A stretch of DNA of 64,000 nucleotides from Xiphydria camelus. Taxonomy: Eukaryota > Arthropoda > Insecta > Hymenoptera > Xiphydriidae. The translations under genes were made by a program, and so were the position numbers. The notes below the pieces were generated by a model. The model was not told the DNA's origin and made no database searches. It was given only the letters and a program-made list of their open reading frames with translations. The stretch's first letter is position 1; each line of letters opens with the position of its first letter. Shown here piece after piece: positions 1-28,733 of the stretch. The stretch lies in NCBI GenBank assembly GCA_963678675.1, contig OY783197.1, positions 28,393,470 to 28,457,469 on the forward strand, given 5' to 3'.

Positions 1-1040
1 CTGATTTTCGCAGCGCGTCCGCTCCGCTCGCCGGCAGACCGTCAACTGACTCGCGTAGTGGCGCGCGCGGCCGAGTCTGCGACGTGAGAAGCGCGACGTG
101 ATCCCTTCGAGTTTTAAATTTAGATGGAAACGCCGGACGATTCGTGCGATAGCCGCGTTATCGGCACGTCGTGCCGTGGGAGTTTCGCGGGATCGCGATC
201 GCGGAAACCGGGGGACGCTGTTTCACGCGCACCACCTGCCCGTGAACCGAGACCGGAGAAATTTCGCGTCGTGTACGCGCCTGACCGAAAGCGTGCCTGT
301 ACTACTCGCGGGGGAGACCTGCAGCCGTGTCACCGCGCAGCAATTGTTGCGCGTGTATGGCTTCGAAATACGAACGGGGGTTGTCGCTACGCGGGGAACG
401 CGTTTTCTTTCAGTGCGGATGCGTCTCGAGGAGACGACGTCGACGGCAATTGCCGAATGCTAGTGTACACATAAGGAGATTTGTACATTTATCCGTATCG
501 CTTATATCTGCGTCACGAGCGAGATAAGAAACTCGTTCTTTCGCGCTCTCGTAATCGATACGTATTATTTCCACGTTTGTTTTTCTTTCACCAGCAAATA
601 GAAAATAAGAAGAACGAACGATCTTACCTTGAGAAATAAAGTATAACGCGAGAAATTGGAGTAAATACTTCTTTCCTTCCACGACCAATGACTGGAACGC
701 ATGGCTGGTTATCAAGATTCGATTTGACGCGTTTAAAATCCAGATAAAATTATTCGAAATCTCGGAAACGGGGGTCAAGAACGAAGCAGGCTCGTTTACA
801 GTGCGTATAGTTGTATATTAATAGCATATTGAAAATATTGTGGTCCAGTAACCAACGGTACACTTAACAATAACGTATCATCCAAATGGGATCGCGTCAA
901 CTCGACGAAATCAAAGGCATGCCAACCTTCGCGCGATCGAAACCATTTAATCCTCCGATCAACGACGCATCGGTCATCGGACGATCGCATATTGCGAAGA
1001 TCAAATGTCTAAAGCGCGCGAAGCTTGCTGAAACTCGATA
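1..1040. other. GC-rich flank without a supported gene
   Basis: The first ~480 bases are CpG-rich, with overlapping short plus-strand ORFs (98-463, 124-474) that have arginine-rich, low-information translations and no recognisable domain. This composition would suit a promoter or 5' exon of a gene lying mostly outside the window, but no splice-supported model can be built. The rest, to about 1040, is AT-richer sequence beyond the Gfat 3' end, in which I see nothing specific. Confidence 0.3.
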
Positions 1041-1064
1041 CTACACGCGTGTCTGATAAGCAAA

Positions 1065-1070
1065 TTTATT
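1065..1070 (-). promoter_or_regulatory. candidate poly(A) signal for Gfat
   Basis: AATAAA on the minus strand, about 690 bases past the Gfat stop codon. A second AATAAA lies at 1238-1243. Either could end the transcript; the choice needs RNA evidence. Confidence 0.35.
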
Positions 1071-1465
1071 TACAGTCACCTATAAAAGTCATGTATCGTA
1101 AAAAAATGTAACATTTCACCGCAAAAGACGAGATGTGACGCGAGAGATCTGCCCTTCGCCATCCTCTTTAATACTTTTAACCGTTTACAATATAAAAGGT
1201 TTCTTTCTCTTTCGCTACCGAATCTAGATATCGCGAATTTTATTAAATCGTGTCTCCGCTTCGACGGGTTTCAGATTAAAGCGAGAGAAACGAAGCGTTA
1301 ACTCTATGATCGATTCCTCCTCCATCAAAGAGTTATCGAAATTTAAATTAAATAAGTACGATCACAAGAAAATTAGTCCACGTGCTGCAAGAGACATTGA
1401 ATGCCGAAGATTGGTTCGCACCTCTCGCTGAAATATTAACAGGCGTTTGTGTTTTCGTGTGTATG

Positions 1466-1480
<15 letters not shown>

Positions 1481-1515
<35 letters not shown>
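1481..1515. repeat. (CT)n microsatellite in the Gfat 3' UTR region
   Basis: About 17 uninterrupted CT dinucleotides preceded by (GTCT)n-like repeats. The ORFs crossing it on both strands are repeat artefacts. It lies 3' of the Gfat stop, so it is probably transcribed as GA repeats in the Gfat 3' UTR. Confidence 0.9.
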
Positions 1516-1518
<3 letters not shown>

Positions 1519-1758
1519 GTGTGTTTGTATCACGTGTGCGTGTTTGTATGCTCAGAGCACGTGTGTCGCGTGTAAATGCGCGAGAAATCATCCACACTGA
1601 ATGATCTCGCGCCTCGCATTTAGGAACAAAGGGAAAATAATCATGTTCACGAAGACACCGCGAATGTGTAGATATACTTCGAGACGTAAAGGTTTTGATC
1701 GAGTCGGATGGCTCTGTCAAACGGTAGAGCGTTGTCGAACAAACCGAGAGAGAGCCGT

Positions 1759-17347
<15,589 letters not shown>

Positions 17348-18746
17348 ATCTCCGGTTTACAGCGTGCCACGTATTTCGGAGCGGCTCGACGACGCGAAAC
17401 GTATCACTTCGGAGGCGACTTGCGGCCGTCTGAGCCGAAAGATAGCGTTTACACAGTTTTTATGGCACACGCCTACTCCGCCGCGAGGTCCATTGACAGC
17501 GAGCACGTCGTCTGCTCCGAATCAAAGAGTGGCTCCGAGTTATCGGCGGACTGTGAGATAGCGAAACGACGAATCGCCGTGCCGAGTGAAAAAATAAATC
17601 GCGTGCGTTCGGTAATATTCCGTTGACGGATAATCGTTATCTAAGAAATTACGAGTTCCTCGTTTGACTCATCAGTATCGAACGCCTACAAGGGCGCGGA
17701 CATTTTGAATCATTGTGGCGAGGTTCGAAATCCATGGCGGGTCTTTATAAATTTGTGGCCGCTCGTAAGTATGGTTTTGTTGAATAAACGAGACCTCTTA
17801 AGATTCGAAGAGCACTCCGATCTTCTCAGATTCGACGAAAACGTTAAGAGATCGATAATAAGCCTTTCTCGCGCGTCGCCGGGGTTCTCATTCGAAAATG
17901 ACTGCCATTGATATTGCCACGTATCGCAGCGAAAGCGGTCGAGCGCTGCCGAAACTCGCCGAAGTGCGATACCCACAATTCTATGCTTCAGATTTTTAAA
18001 TCGCACCCCCTGCTCGCATTTCGACATTGCGAACAGGATGCAAATGCGGTTTTTAATGAAGAATGAAATGGCATTCTCGAGAGCATTTTGCATTGTCGAC
18101 CTTTCGCAGCGATCCTCCGTAATCAATTCGACGTTATGAAATCGCTGATGATCTATAAGGACACCTTTCACTTTTGCTCTTGAAATACATACCTACGTAC
18201 GCGCGCAAGTTCCCCTTCCTGGTCCTGAAAGTCTCCAGTCTCTCTGAAGTTTTTACGGCGTTTTTCTGATAATTAGACAGAACGTGACACCGTGCACGGA
18301 TCAGTGCACTATTGTTGCAACGAGGAAAGGTTGCAGAGGTGGTTGAAACGTATACGTATACTGTGGAGGACGGAATGCTCGTTAATTACAACCGTTCTTT
18401 TTATTGCTTCTGAAAATATACAGATCTATTACTGTTATGTGCAGTCGAAGTATGTACGAGGCTTCCAAATCTCCCCTTAAGCAACAAATCGTATTTAAAA
18501 TCTGCGTGAGAACCACCTGATAGTCCAAATATAATGTATTCCTTAATACTACGAGATATTCTCGGCAACAAGTTCTTTTCCTCTTTACGCCACGTCGTGT
18601 AGCCCTTAAATGACGAGTTAGCGATTAAAATAACTTCGAAAAACCATCATCTATGAAAAAGTTTTCTTCGAGCTTGTCTGATTCGAGTAGGCTCGTTTTT
18701 TATTCGCGATGCTATATTCTAATGATAAAAAGTCACAACTCACTAA
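17348..18746. promoter_or_regulatory. Gfat 5' UTR and promoter region
   Basis: The sequence immediately upstream (minus strand) of the Gfat ATG must hold its 5' UTR and promoter. The ATG context is GGAGATATGTGCG, with G at -3. The region 17350-17620 is moderately CpG-rich. No TATA box or pinpointed start site was identified, so the extent given is nominal. Confidence 0.35.
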
Positions 18747-18866
18747 GGGCCGGTTTTACCAAGACGGTATAAACGCGGTATAGCACTATACTGAGAATAA
18801 CCAGCAGTTATGGTTATTCTCAGTATAGCGCTATATCGCGTTTATACCTGTTGGTAAAACCGGCTC
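18747..18866. mobile_element. 120-bp palindromic MITE with TAA target duplication
   Basis: A near-perfect foldback. The left arm starts GGGCCGGTTTTACCAA and ends GAGAATAACCA. The right arm starts TGGTTATTCTC and ends TTGGTAAAACCGGCTC. Arms are about 56 bases around a 7-base loop (GCAGTTA). TAA occurs on both sides (18744-18746, 18867-18869), which with GGGCC tips fits PIF/Harbinger-type MITEs. There is no coding capacity. The superfamily call rests on the TSD and tips only. Confidence 0.8.
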
Positions 18867-21800
18867 TAAATAAGAAAAAGTCCGTGAAATATGCCAACGG
18901 CCAATTTTTTAATCGATCATCCATCACGTATAAAATGCAGGGGGTGCTACAAACTTTAGAGAAAATCGTAACCATTCGCCGGTAAAAGTGATGATTCTTA
19001 TGTAGATGAATTCTCTTCGTCGCGCGTCTCGCTTATTTTATTTATCACGTACTTAAATATTAATGCATTATCCCTCTATGTATAAATTAAAAGCTATGGA
19101 AACGCGATCCAAGACTTCGAAGATTTATTTGCGAAAAGCATCGTAACAATTGCATTCTTCGCATTCGACGCCTCTTCGGTACAACGCGAAACGTTGGCAA
19201 TATGTTCTCGAAATATTACCGCCGCTTAATTACCGAAACAAGCGTCAATGAACACAATCGCTAAGTGATTTTCTTATCGGGATTTCTCATGTGACATGAG
19301 TCGATGCGCTGTGTCAATTTTATACATAAGTCACAACGCGGTTAGATATAAATGTGATTACATCAAATCCCAAGCTTGATGAACGAGGCTGAAAAAAAAT
19401 CGTCGGTCCACTTCTTCGTTGCGTCAAAAGATACGCTCTACGAGTTTTTAGACGTGACAACGGATAAAAATCGATTCTCTCAGTACAATTTTTCACCGAT
19501 CAATCTTGATGCAATATTTCGATCTCATTTTAAACGATTTAACGACCGAGCGGATTCGGCCAAGCCAATGAGAGTATCAAAGACGACTTCGTATCATTGT
19601 CATTCTATACGTGGAACACACGTTTATCTTCCCGATTGAATCAAGCAATTCTTTCGCGTGTTGCGTCGGCTCCAGATGCACTTGGCGCAACGACAAGGCG
19701 ACAATGGAAATCGCCGCACCACTGAAGCCTTCGCGATAAGGTAGCGGAATAATAAATGAAATGCTGTACTGCTATATCATAGAAAAATGTTTAATTTACG
19801 TGGTAAGCTTATACGTTAGTAATACCAAAAGAAACAGAAAATTCTTACAACATTTATAATAAAGAGAACATTTTCATAACATTCATTACATTAAATAACA
19901 AATTATAAAAAATTCAGAACCTCTGCACCTAGCCTAGCTGCGCCGGCTGAAACGCGAGACTCGTGAACATTGCTTGGGGAGAATTTCATTAGGAATACAG
20001 GATGCGCCCGAGCCCTCGTGTTTCAATCGGCGCGGCTGAAGCCGATCAGTTCGCTGGACATTAAAAATAATAAATATTTACATATAGTTTATTTCAAAAA
20101 AAAAATAGAAAAAAAAGAAAAGTCAGTACGGCCGGAAAAAAAAGTTGGTACGATTGTCAAATTTTCACAAGCTTGCACCCATCTCTCTTTCTCTCCCTCT
20201 CAATCGGACGAATGTCAATAATTCTTCTCTCTGAAGAACGCTGCTGCATATTATAAACATCGAGAGTAATTACGACGAATGAAAATAAAATCACGAAAAG
20301 ATCGTACGACATCAGACTGCATCTAAACTCCGATTCTGTTTCAAGCGTCGAGATACGAAAATGTATTTCGCATCCGAAACGCAAGATTCGCAGGACACAG
20401 ATCCCGAGCTGCGAAGTAGTTTGTGAAATTTTGATAGCAACTTTTCAGTCCAACTTTTTGTTTACACGTTTCAAATAAATTAAAAAAGAAGATAGCCTTT
20501 CGATTCTGAAAAGTAATACCTAATCTGTACCTCCTGCATAAGTCGATCTGCATAACAAAGGATAAATAAAGCAGTTTGTACAAAGCGGAAGTTAAGTTTC
20601 GTCTAATCATATAAAATATTATTCTTCTTACGTAAGGAACCAAAATGTTTTGAGATAGCGGGTCGCAAACTTAGCGTATAGTTTAACCATCTCCGATATT
20701 TTCTGCGATCTTCACGACCGATCTTTCTCGCATCCGCATTCCGCATCGGTGCAAATGCAAGAATTTCCGTTCAATCTCTAAGTAGTGAAGCACTAGCACT
20801 TTAGAAGCTACGTTTCTTTCCATAATTCTAATAATCTCGCCGCGATATTCCATCTTCCAATTTCCTTCATTCACACCCCGAAATCTTTTTCTCGTTTATG
20901 TTATATTCTGCTTATTTATACATATACATATATGTGTGTATATATTGTATATATATATATATCGTATATATATACTTGCACATAACCTCTGTTTCTTCTA
21001 AATAAGCTACGGCAATGATTTCGACAGAATCGCACGCGACTATTACAAAAGTTCATCGATGCCGCAAAACCTCGTTGCATAGATGGACTCCGAAGTACGT
21101 ATAATCTATAGACTGCGAAGCAATTATTGCAAAAGAAACGTCACACAAGTGCCGAATGCGATTCGTCGAAAGCTCATTTCCCCTTCTCTATTTTAATCCT
21201 TTTATCTCTATACTACTTTTTTCTTTCCTTTTCTCTCTCTCTCTCTTTCTCTCTTGCTCTCGTTCATATAAAAATAACACGCAACGCGAAGCTATCCAAC
21301 ATCGCTTTGTACATTCGCCCGTGCTCCAATGAAACTGAAAAACTCGAAACTTAACACGAATCTTTAAATCATTGCCAAACCATTACAACTAACCGTAATT
21401 TGGGTAGAAAAGTTATTGCTAAAGTCTAAAATATACGAAGTAGCAATTGAAATGGCCTGATAATGGTCACTCTTTCTGTGATATACTCTGAAAACAGTTG
21501 CCGCTCGAAGTGTCGATTTTTTCAAACGACGTTTCGGAACGATCCGTCATCGCGATCGCGAAGCGCGCTCTTCTGAGTTTACGAAAAATGCTCGACGACT
21601 CCCACACATTTTGAATTCCTAACTAAGAAGTGCCTGTATAAACGCGCGCTACGCCTAGAAGTGAATCCACGTGTGTGTTATAGGTCGTGGCTGCACTTTT
21701 GTCGGTAATAAAATAGTATTATACGTTCATCTTCACGGAATTATACGTGGGCTAAAGTAAATAGTCTCAACTCATTGGACGACTACACGTCGGTATTTAC

Positions 21801-23374
21801 AACGGTAATAAATTGATAGTCAAAAGAACTGCATCTTAACTGATGTAGCATGTGAATTCGCACGTTGATGAATAAAAAAAAAAGTGATCCATTGGGGGTG
21901 ATTGGTATGTACAGAGACACTCACAGATAAATAAACAACAATATATAAACACGGAGATGTGCACATCCAACCGGCGACTGATATTGGATGTGAATCTCTG
22001 TGCGATCTTCTCATAGATCTAAAACCATACTATGCGTCAAAATTCTAACGGATCTTCCCGCAACAGTTGTTGCACTTTCCGAAAAAAAATGCTTCGAAAG
22101 AGATGAAAACTCTCGTTTTCTGCATTATTTCCTCGCAAAAAGTCTGGAGAACATCTTCGATGCAATCGTTATCGAACACGTTCCCCAACCACCGTAAAAC
22201 TTCGACTAAATGCTCATTTTCGTCTTTGGATTTTAATCGTGATTCCTCTATTTATCCCGATTTATGATCGTCGAAATAAATGACACGGAATTTCGAAGCA
22301 CGCTCAAATACCCCGGCGGAATATATCTACGAGAAAATAACATTTCCCTGATAAATGCCCATCTGGAAATCCGAGAGACGCGTTTGCTTGTCAATAGCGG
22401 GAGTGTCAGTAAAAAGGATAACAGAAGAATGCGTCGGGGCGATGCCTAAAGACGCCGCTGCATTAAGTGTTTAGGAAATTTGGGAAACACAAATGATATG
22501 TTTCAGGGTGTTATCGGATCGTGCTTCGGGTTTGAAAACATATGGAGTTAGTCTTGTCTAATTTGTCTAGGAAATGTAATGTAGAATTCCTATTTAAAAA
22601 AAAAAGACCCGCCGCTTAATGAATTCTCGCGGTAAAAACTGTATCGGTTAACGTATCTGTTAAAGTTGTCATCTCATCACGCGCGATAATGAAGTAATAT
22701 TACATACATGTATATATATTGAACGAGACAGACCAACATCGACATTCAAATGATTTCTCAAGATTCCTAACGCTTTTTCTCACGCAACTAAAAGTGTACG
22801 TGAATTTCGACAATATGGTATTAGATCCGTGTCAAAGAAGTCTTTTTTTTCCGTGCCTGAAAACGCGAAAATACGCCCAACGTACTTCACACGTTTCGAC
22901 GAAATACCGCAAGCGGTAATTTCGCCAAGTTCCGCATTAGCGTCCACGGCGACGGCTCGTAAATCCGGGACCGGATAATAATTTAAGATTGCTACACTAT
23001 CCGCTACTTTAACTAAAAACATCGACGATGACCGAGTTTTTATCGATACAGATTAACACCGGACACAACAGCTCCCCGATTTGGCAAATCGTTCAACATT
23101 TCCCTCCCCTCACCTCTTTTTCCTCCTGCTCTACCACAGCTCGAGAACCCGGCTTGCGAAGCAGGGGCCGGACCCGCGACGTCTTTCTTCTTTTTTTTTA
23201 AAGGAATTTCGCGATACATTCATTCGCGTCGTTCCTAGGCGTTAAACCGCCGGTGGGATTTCTCCGCGCTTCGCCTACTGATCACTCGGTAGCGATCTCA
23301 TCGATTTCCGATAAAGATCTGACTAAGTAAACAGCGATAGAAATTGACTATCAACTCTGAGCGGAGTCTTAGAT
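18867..23374. other. intergenic region between Gfat and Sirt1
   Basis: AT-rich sequence with an (AT)n microsatellite near 20920-20980 and a CT-rich tract near 21228-21260. The short ORFs present are not supported by splice sites, domains or composition. The lower-coordinate part beyond 23375 must contain the Sirt1 3' UTR, but no clear AATAAA was found on the minus strand close to the stop. Confidence 0.6.
20920..20980. repeat. TA-rich microsatellite
   Basis: Alternating TATA and TGTG runs between Gfat and Sirt1. Simple repeat with no sign of function. Confidence 0.85.
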
Positions 23375-26300
23375 TTAACGTGGTATTTCATTGGAGGGAG
23401 TACTTGCCCAGTCTACCTCCTCGTCATCAGTGTCTGCTCCTTCGGAGAGGTCCTCGTCGGCACCTGGAATCGACAAAAGTCACGCTTACCAAAAGTTCTC
23501 GGACATCCGAGTCACGGTGTCCCGCAAAATTTAGCGCGAATACTCTAGAGTATTTTGTCGTACAGCCACTTTGTACGTGTTTGATTATACGAGTGAGATA
23601 CTCACTAACGTGTCTCCTCTTCCTTCGATGACGAAGACTTCGCGTTACTCTCGAAAGTGTCAGAGTTCGTGAAAAGGGAGCATCAGTCGTAACCCTCGAT
23701 GAATAGACCTCGGCGCCAGGAAAAATGTAGCGCCCAGGTGACATTTGGTAGTAGGAGTTTTCTATGAAAGTAACGTCTGACGTTGGTATCGCGAAAGCCT
23801 TTATGAGTGCGTACCTACGCGAAGGAAAAGGGCGCCAAAGACACTTACCGGGTAATCTCGTCGCGAGACTCTCCCTGACTTTCGGCTGCCAGCAACGCCT
23901 CTCCAGCTCATGTATCTTCGATTCGCCGTTCTGAGAGTTCTCGTTGTTGGCCTTCTCTTCGGCGCTGTCAATGCTGTTGCAACTATCCCCGATTCCGGAA
24001 TCCAGGGCAGAGTCGATGGAAACATGCCGCGGCTTCGAGTTGCCTTTGTCGGACTCCACGACGTGGTCCTGATCTTCAACCGTCAAGTGATTCTGACAGA
24101 AAACCGTCGTCTCGACCGCGAGTGAAGCGGAAGTGGTGTTCGGAGCAACGATTTCTCTCGTGGCCCGTGGTGTCATTATTCTCGGAACCACGTGGCACTC
24201 CTCCAGATTCAAGATCTGACCGTTGTTCGCCGACGTCGATTCAACGGACAGGACGCGATTGTTGCGCGATATCGCGGAATCCGTGCCACGGCATTCCGCG
24301 GTGCCGTCCAACGACTGCGAAGTGGAGTCGACGAACTCCGAAGGGGAGCCGCTGCCGAAGTTCATCCTCTTTGGACTGCTCTCAGCGCTGGAATCGCCGA
24401 GCCTCCTCTTAGGACTCTCGCCCAGGAGAGCGAAGCTTCCCTCGGCGTTCTCCATGTGACCGGCGTGAAACGGCGAGATGCAGATGTCGGTATTCTCCAT
24501 GCGCTTCGGCGTGGTGTTGGCATTGATCGTCAAGCTATCTTGACTCTCGGTGGAAACATGGCTGTGCTTCAAGTTGACCTCGACGCTGTCCTGCGAGAAT
24601 TCGTAGGTGGTCGCGGTATCTTGACTTTGTTCCCAGGAGTCGTCGGCTACGAAGCGCAATGGAAGCAATCGTGGAACTTCCTTCAGAGCGTTATCCATCC
24701 AGCAGACTTCGTTGTAAGGACCTCCCATGCTGCAACGAGGAAACGGATCGACGCCGGTTAACACGTAACGTTAGAAATTGCAGAAGCGACAGCCGAAGTT
24801 CTTCGAGTACAGGTGTACTCACAGATGACACAGCTGGTTGATGATGACGTCGCCGTCCCCCAAAAGTTCTACGTCGAATTTAAGGTGCGGCAACGACTCC
24901 CGATTGATGAGGATCTGTGGGACGTGCGCCGGGATGGAGGAGGGAATCAACGCCACCGGTCGTACCTTGAGCGACGAGCCGATCACGATCAGCAAATCGC
25001 AATCGTCCTTGTCTTTGGCCATCGCGTCGTGAAAGGCGTCCGGCAGACCCTCGCCGAAGAACACTATATCCGGCTTCATTATGCCTTGCGACACCAGATC
25101 TGAAAGTGGCGTTAGAAAAAAAATGCATTCCCAATGTCGCGCGACAATGCGGATATCAAACTGAAAGGGTACGCTTTGTTCTCGATGCGTGTTTTATCGC
25201 TCTTTTTAGTTCAATCGCAGTGGCAAACCTTGCATTAATCTTGGATTACTAGTGGGAGACAAACGGCATTTACGATTATTTCAATCAGTTTGTTGGTGGG
25301 TTTACCTTTCGTGGTCACTTTAACGAGTGAGTTTTAACTCGCAGTTATCGAATGACGCTTTCGACTTTTACGTGCGGCTCGATAATAATGGCAACGTCGC
25401 GTAGCCGAAGCATTCCGGGGAGAGCAGAGAATCGTTCTTTCGCGGCCGTCGATTCGCGATACGCGATACGAGAAGAGGCTAATACGGTAGAAACTGTCTC
25501 TAGATAGCAAACTTTCCGTACCATAGAAACCGACAAGCCACGTGTTACGTGTTACTGCAAATAAATAAAACATCAGCGAAATGACGGTGACGAGTGACCG
25601 GTCGCGCTTTACCTCTGTAGTTCTCGTTCGAGTTTATCTCAGCGATGGACGGCAGAGCGTTCGCCTTGCACTTCGGGCACATTGGGATTTGCTGAGCGAA
25701 AATGGCCTCTCTGATGTCGTCCGCCTTCACTTGATATTTACACTTGGTACATGACGCGGTAGCGAAAGAGCCTGCAACAAAAAAGAAGCAAAACCCTCGG
25801 TTATCTCCACTCGACGTATTCAACAGGAACGTGGAACTCCCCGTTGAAAGGCCGCCGACTCACCGTGACACTCGATAACGTTTTCAATTCCGGCAACCTG
25901 CTCCAGAGTGTCGATGTTCTGTGAGTAGTTTCTCAAGAGTTTCTTGTGCTTTTCCAGCATTTTGATGAATCTGTGGGACGGGCTCGGCTTGAACTGGCCG
26001 GGGTAGATTTCGCGCGCGAATTTGTAGAAGGGTCTTGGATCTTGGCCGAAGTAGTTGATGTCGAACATCGCCTGCGAGAAGTAAAAGTTCGGTCTTGCCG
26101 GGTCAACATTTCTCGATGCATTCAAAGCTTTCAGAGAGAGAGAAAGAGAGAGAGAGAGAGCGCCCCTATTTATTCGACTTCGAATTACCTGAGGATCCGG
26201 TAAGTCGGGAAAGTCTTGAGCGAGTCTCGAATAAATGCCATCCCTGCTTCTGAAATCGGGTATGCCGCAGCTCACGCTCACACCGGCGCCAGTCAAGACT

Positions 26301-28300
26301 ATGATCTTTTTACTGCTTCTTATTAGCCTGACCACATCCGTCAGTGTGTTTATGTGTCTGAGCTTCTGCCTTCTCGGCGGTTCCGACATCATGTTTACGA
26401 TGATCTGAAACACGAGCAGGGCGAACCCGCGTAAAGATGACGCCCAATGTCCAAGGGACCTTAGCGTGAAACCAATGGGTCGGTCATGAAAAAAATTTAT
26501 CTGCGTTGTGATAACTAATCTCGCGTGTCATTGGGGAGTTTCCATTTTCGTATGAAAGTGATTGTTCGGCGGACCGTCGCAAAGCTTTGCAACTGGAGCA
26601 TCGCTACCGCTAACGTCATCATGAAAGTTCAAGTTTTGGATTGGCGGATACCAACCTTCCAAAGGGTGAAGTCATCGACTTGTTCGGGAATCTGCGTGGA
26701 ATCCATGAGGAGGTGATGAAGGAGATCCCTCGGATCAGCGCCTGTCAGCATTTGTTTTTGAACCCACAGTGAATTGGGTCTCCACTGATGACTACCCTCT
26801 CCCACACCAGAGAGATCCGAAAGGCCTGACAAATCGGACAGGTCTGAAACGGTGGATGATACCTCGTCCTTCTCATCTGCCGTGTCGAGCCTGAAAAGTT
26901 TACACGGAGAACAGGTGAATTAAGCTCATAAGAAAGGGTACAAGAGGTGGCTGTGAAGTTTGAGTTTTCACAGAACGCTCGATTTTCTCGAACATGGCAC
27001 ATACGGGCAGTCTGTGTCGTCGCTCGTCGAATCGGTATGTGTGGGTGTGGATGCAAAATTCCCGGCATCTGGTGTGGCAGGTGTAGATTTTGATCCGTCG
27101 CTCAGTTCTGTGAAGCCGCTGTCCCCACCGAGTGTTTCTGTGTAAAAAGAAAGACCCGTAACGCGATCTGCGAAGATATAAAATAAGAGGATCAAGTGTA
27201 GGACTTTGTTAAGACACTGACAATTTTGGAGCAAAAGAAAATATAACATCTATTTAAATCTTTCCTATATAAACCAGTGACTTAATTCTATGGATGTATC
27301 GACGCACCTCTGTTTCTTCATTATCTTAAAGTTCAGCGTCGTTATGAACATTTTCAAGCGCCGAAAATTCATCATACTTTTTCTAGAACTTGTCTTCAAG
27401 CAAATGACAATAAAGGATTAAATATAAAACTTGTTTGAGATCATTTAAAGAAAAAATTAAAGTTAAACTTATAATATATTGTATGTACTGAGATTTAATT
27501 CATCAGTGTATTTACTTAGAATTAGTTCGCGTCAGGAATTACGAAAAAAAAGAATGAAAAGTTCAATAAGACCAACAGTGGGTTAACTTTTTGTGAAAGT
27601 TGGAAATAATTTTTTTTTAATTCAGGGGCAATTTTTATTCCTAGTAGAACTTTCGATTTGAAAGAATGCGAAAGAAAAGCTTCGCAAGACCCCAAATCGG
27701 GACTTCCCAGGTTTACACGAGATGTCAGAAAAATTGGCGCGCTTCGAAACGTCAAGTCCACATCTCCTTTTGTTTGTGAAACTCGTGCCATCTGTGAACG
27801 CCAGCGAGCTACTCGTTGGGCAGAGCGTGTCGCTGTCACTGACCCTGGTATTCCCGCGAGAAATTTTATGAACTCGAAAAATATTATTTCCAAGGCGTCC
27901 ACCGCTTAAATTATTCGCAAAACTCTCGAATTTACGAGAAAAATCGCATGGAACCTCGTCGCCGAGGTGACGCTGAATTTTGCGAAGAACGAAATGAAAT
28001 TACGACGCACCCAGTGACTGTCATGGCGGCCCCGCCCCCCACAATTATCGAGAACAAACGGCATCCACGAAAAGTAGGCGGCTGCCGTTCCCGACGCCAT
28101 CTTGCATTAAGGAAAATTTCCGAAATATTTTGACATATTTTTGCATAAATACCTTCTAGATCTTCGTGTGCGGATCCGCGCGACGTCTCACGTTCCGCAA
28201 AATTGAGTTCCGCGCTGGGGGATGTTCCATACCCGTCACAGTCAACCTTCCGCCTTTTTCCTGGATACGAATATTCTAGCAGCTCCGAGCGAGACGCCAT
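23375..28300 (-). CDS. Sirt1: NAD-dependent protein deacetylase sirtuin-1
   Basis: A class I sirtuin that removes acetyl groups from histones and regulators using NAD+, mainly nuclear. Coding exons on the minus strand are 28153-28300, 27005-27137, 26656-26890, 26189-26404, 25864-26071, 25613-25771, 24823-25099, 23849-24729 and 23375-23463. The total is 2346 nt or 781 residues, with all phases agreeing. The N-terminus (1-172) is acidic and Ser-rich and carries a KRRK basic patch. The catalytic core (about 173-460) contains VLTGAGVSVSCGIPDFRSRD, QNIDTLEQVAGI, the catalytic His of ECHG (about residue 313), zinc cysteines near 321/324 and 345/348, and IVIGSSLKVRPVALIPSS. The C-terminal 320 residues are Ser/Asp/Glu-rich and end acidic. 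The ATG at 28300 follows an in-frame TTG run, so it is the first usable start. It is divergent from RpS24. The intron at 26072-26188 is 117 bp and open in frame. Confidence 0.95.
26072..26188 (-). other. stop-free 3n intron in the Sirt1 catalytic domain
   Basis: This intron lies between DLPDPQ and AMFDINYF. It has GTAATT and CGCAG borders, is 117 bases long and contains no in-frame stop. Retention would insert 39 residues, including a run of Leu-Ser repeats from a CT microsatellite (about 26131-26160). Other sirtuins join DLPDPQ directly to AMFD, so I treat it as an intron. Confidence 0.85.
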
Positions 28301-28733
28301 TTTCAACAGCAATGTGCAACGCGTAGTTCAGAGCACGGCCGCAGTCTCAGCAAAGGTCGCCTCGATTTCCCCTCCATCATCATATCCTCTCGATCCCACC
28401 CCCTCTACCCCACCCTACCACTTTTGTTGCAATTAGTTGCAGCTTGACGACGTTTGAGTGCGCTGGAGAGAGTTCCACTCTTGCGTTGCGCTACACTTCG
28501 CTTTTTCGTTTATGCAACGAGGCGACGATATTTATTTGAAGTTTACAAGCATTCCTTGAATACTTCTACTGTTAAAATATATCGAATGCGTGGCATTTTT
28601 CTGCGATATTCTTAAAAAAAATCATGTGCAAGCTCGACATTATTCGTTTCATAAAGGTTGGCGACACTGCGACTTCCGCCAGTCGAATTCAAATGTTTGT
28701 CGTACGCGGCGCTGAATTCTTCCGGTGTAGAGT
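28301..28733. promoter_or_regulatory. shared divergent promoter region of Sirt1 and RpS24
   Basis: About 430 bp separates the Sirt1 ATG (minus) from the inferred RpS24 transcription start (plus). Both core promoters and the Sirt1 5' UTR must fit here unless there are upstream non-coding exons. It includes C-rich sequence at 28370-28425. No TATA box is evident. Confidence 0.5.

Noticed and set aside
24192..24761. 189-codon plus-strand ORF
   Set aside because: It is the antisense shadow of Sirt1 exon 8 (the 23849-24729 coding exon), whose phase and homology are clear.
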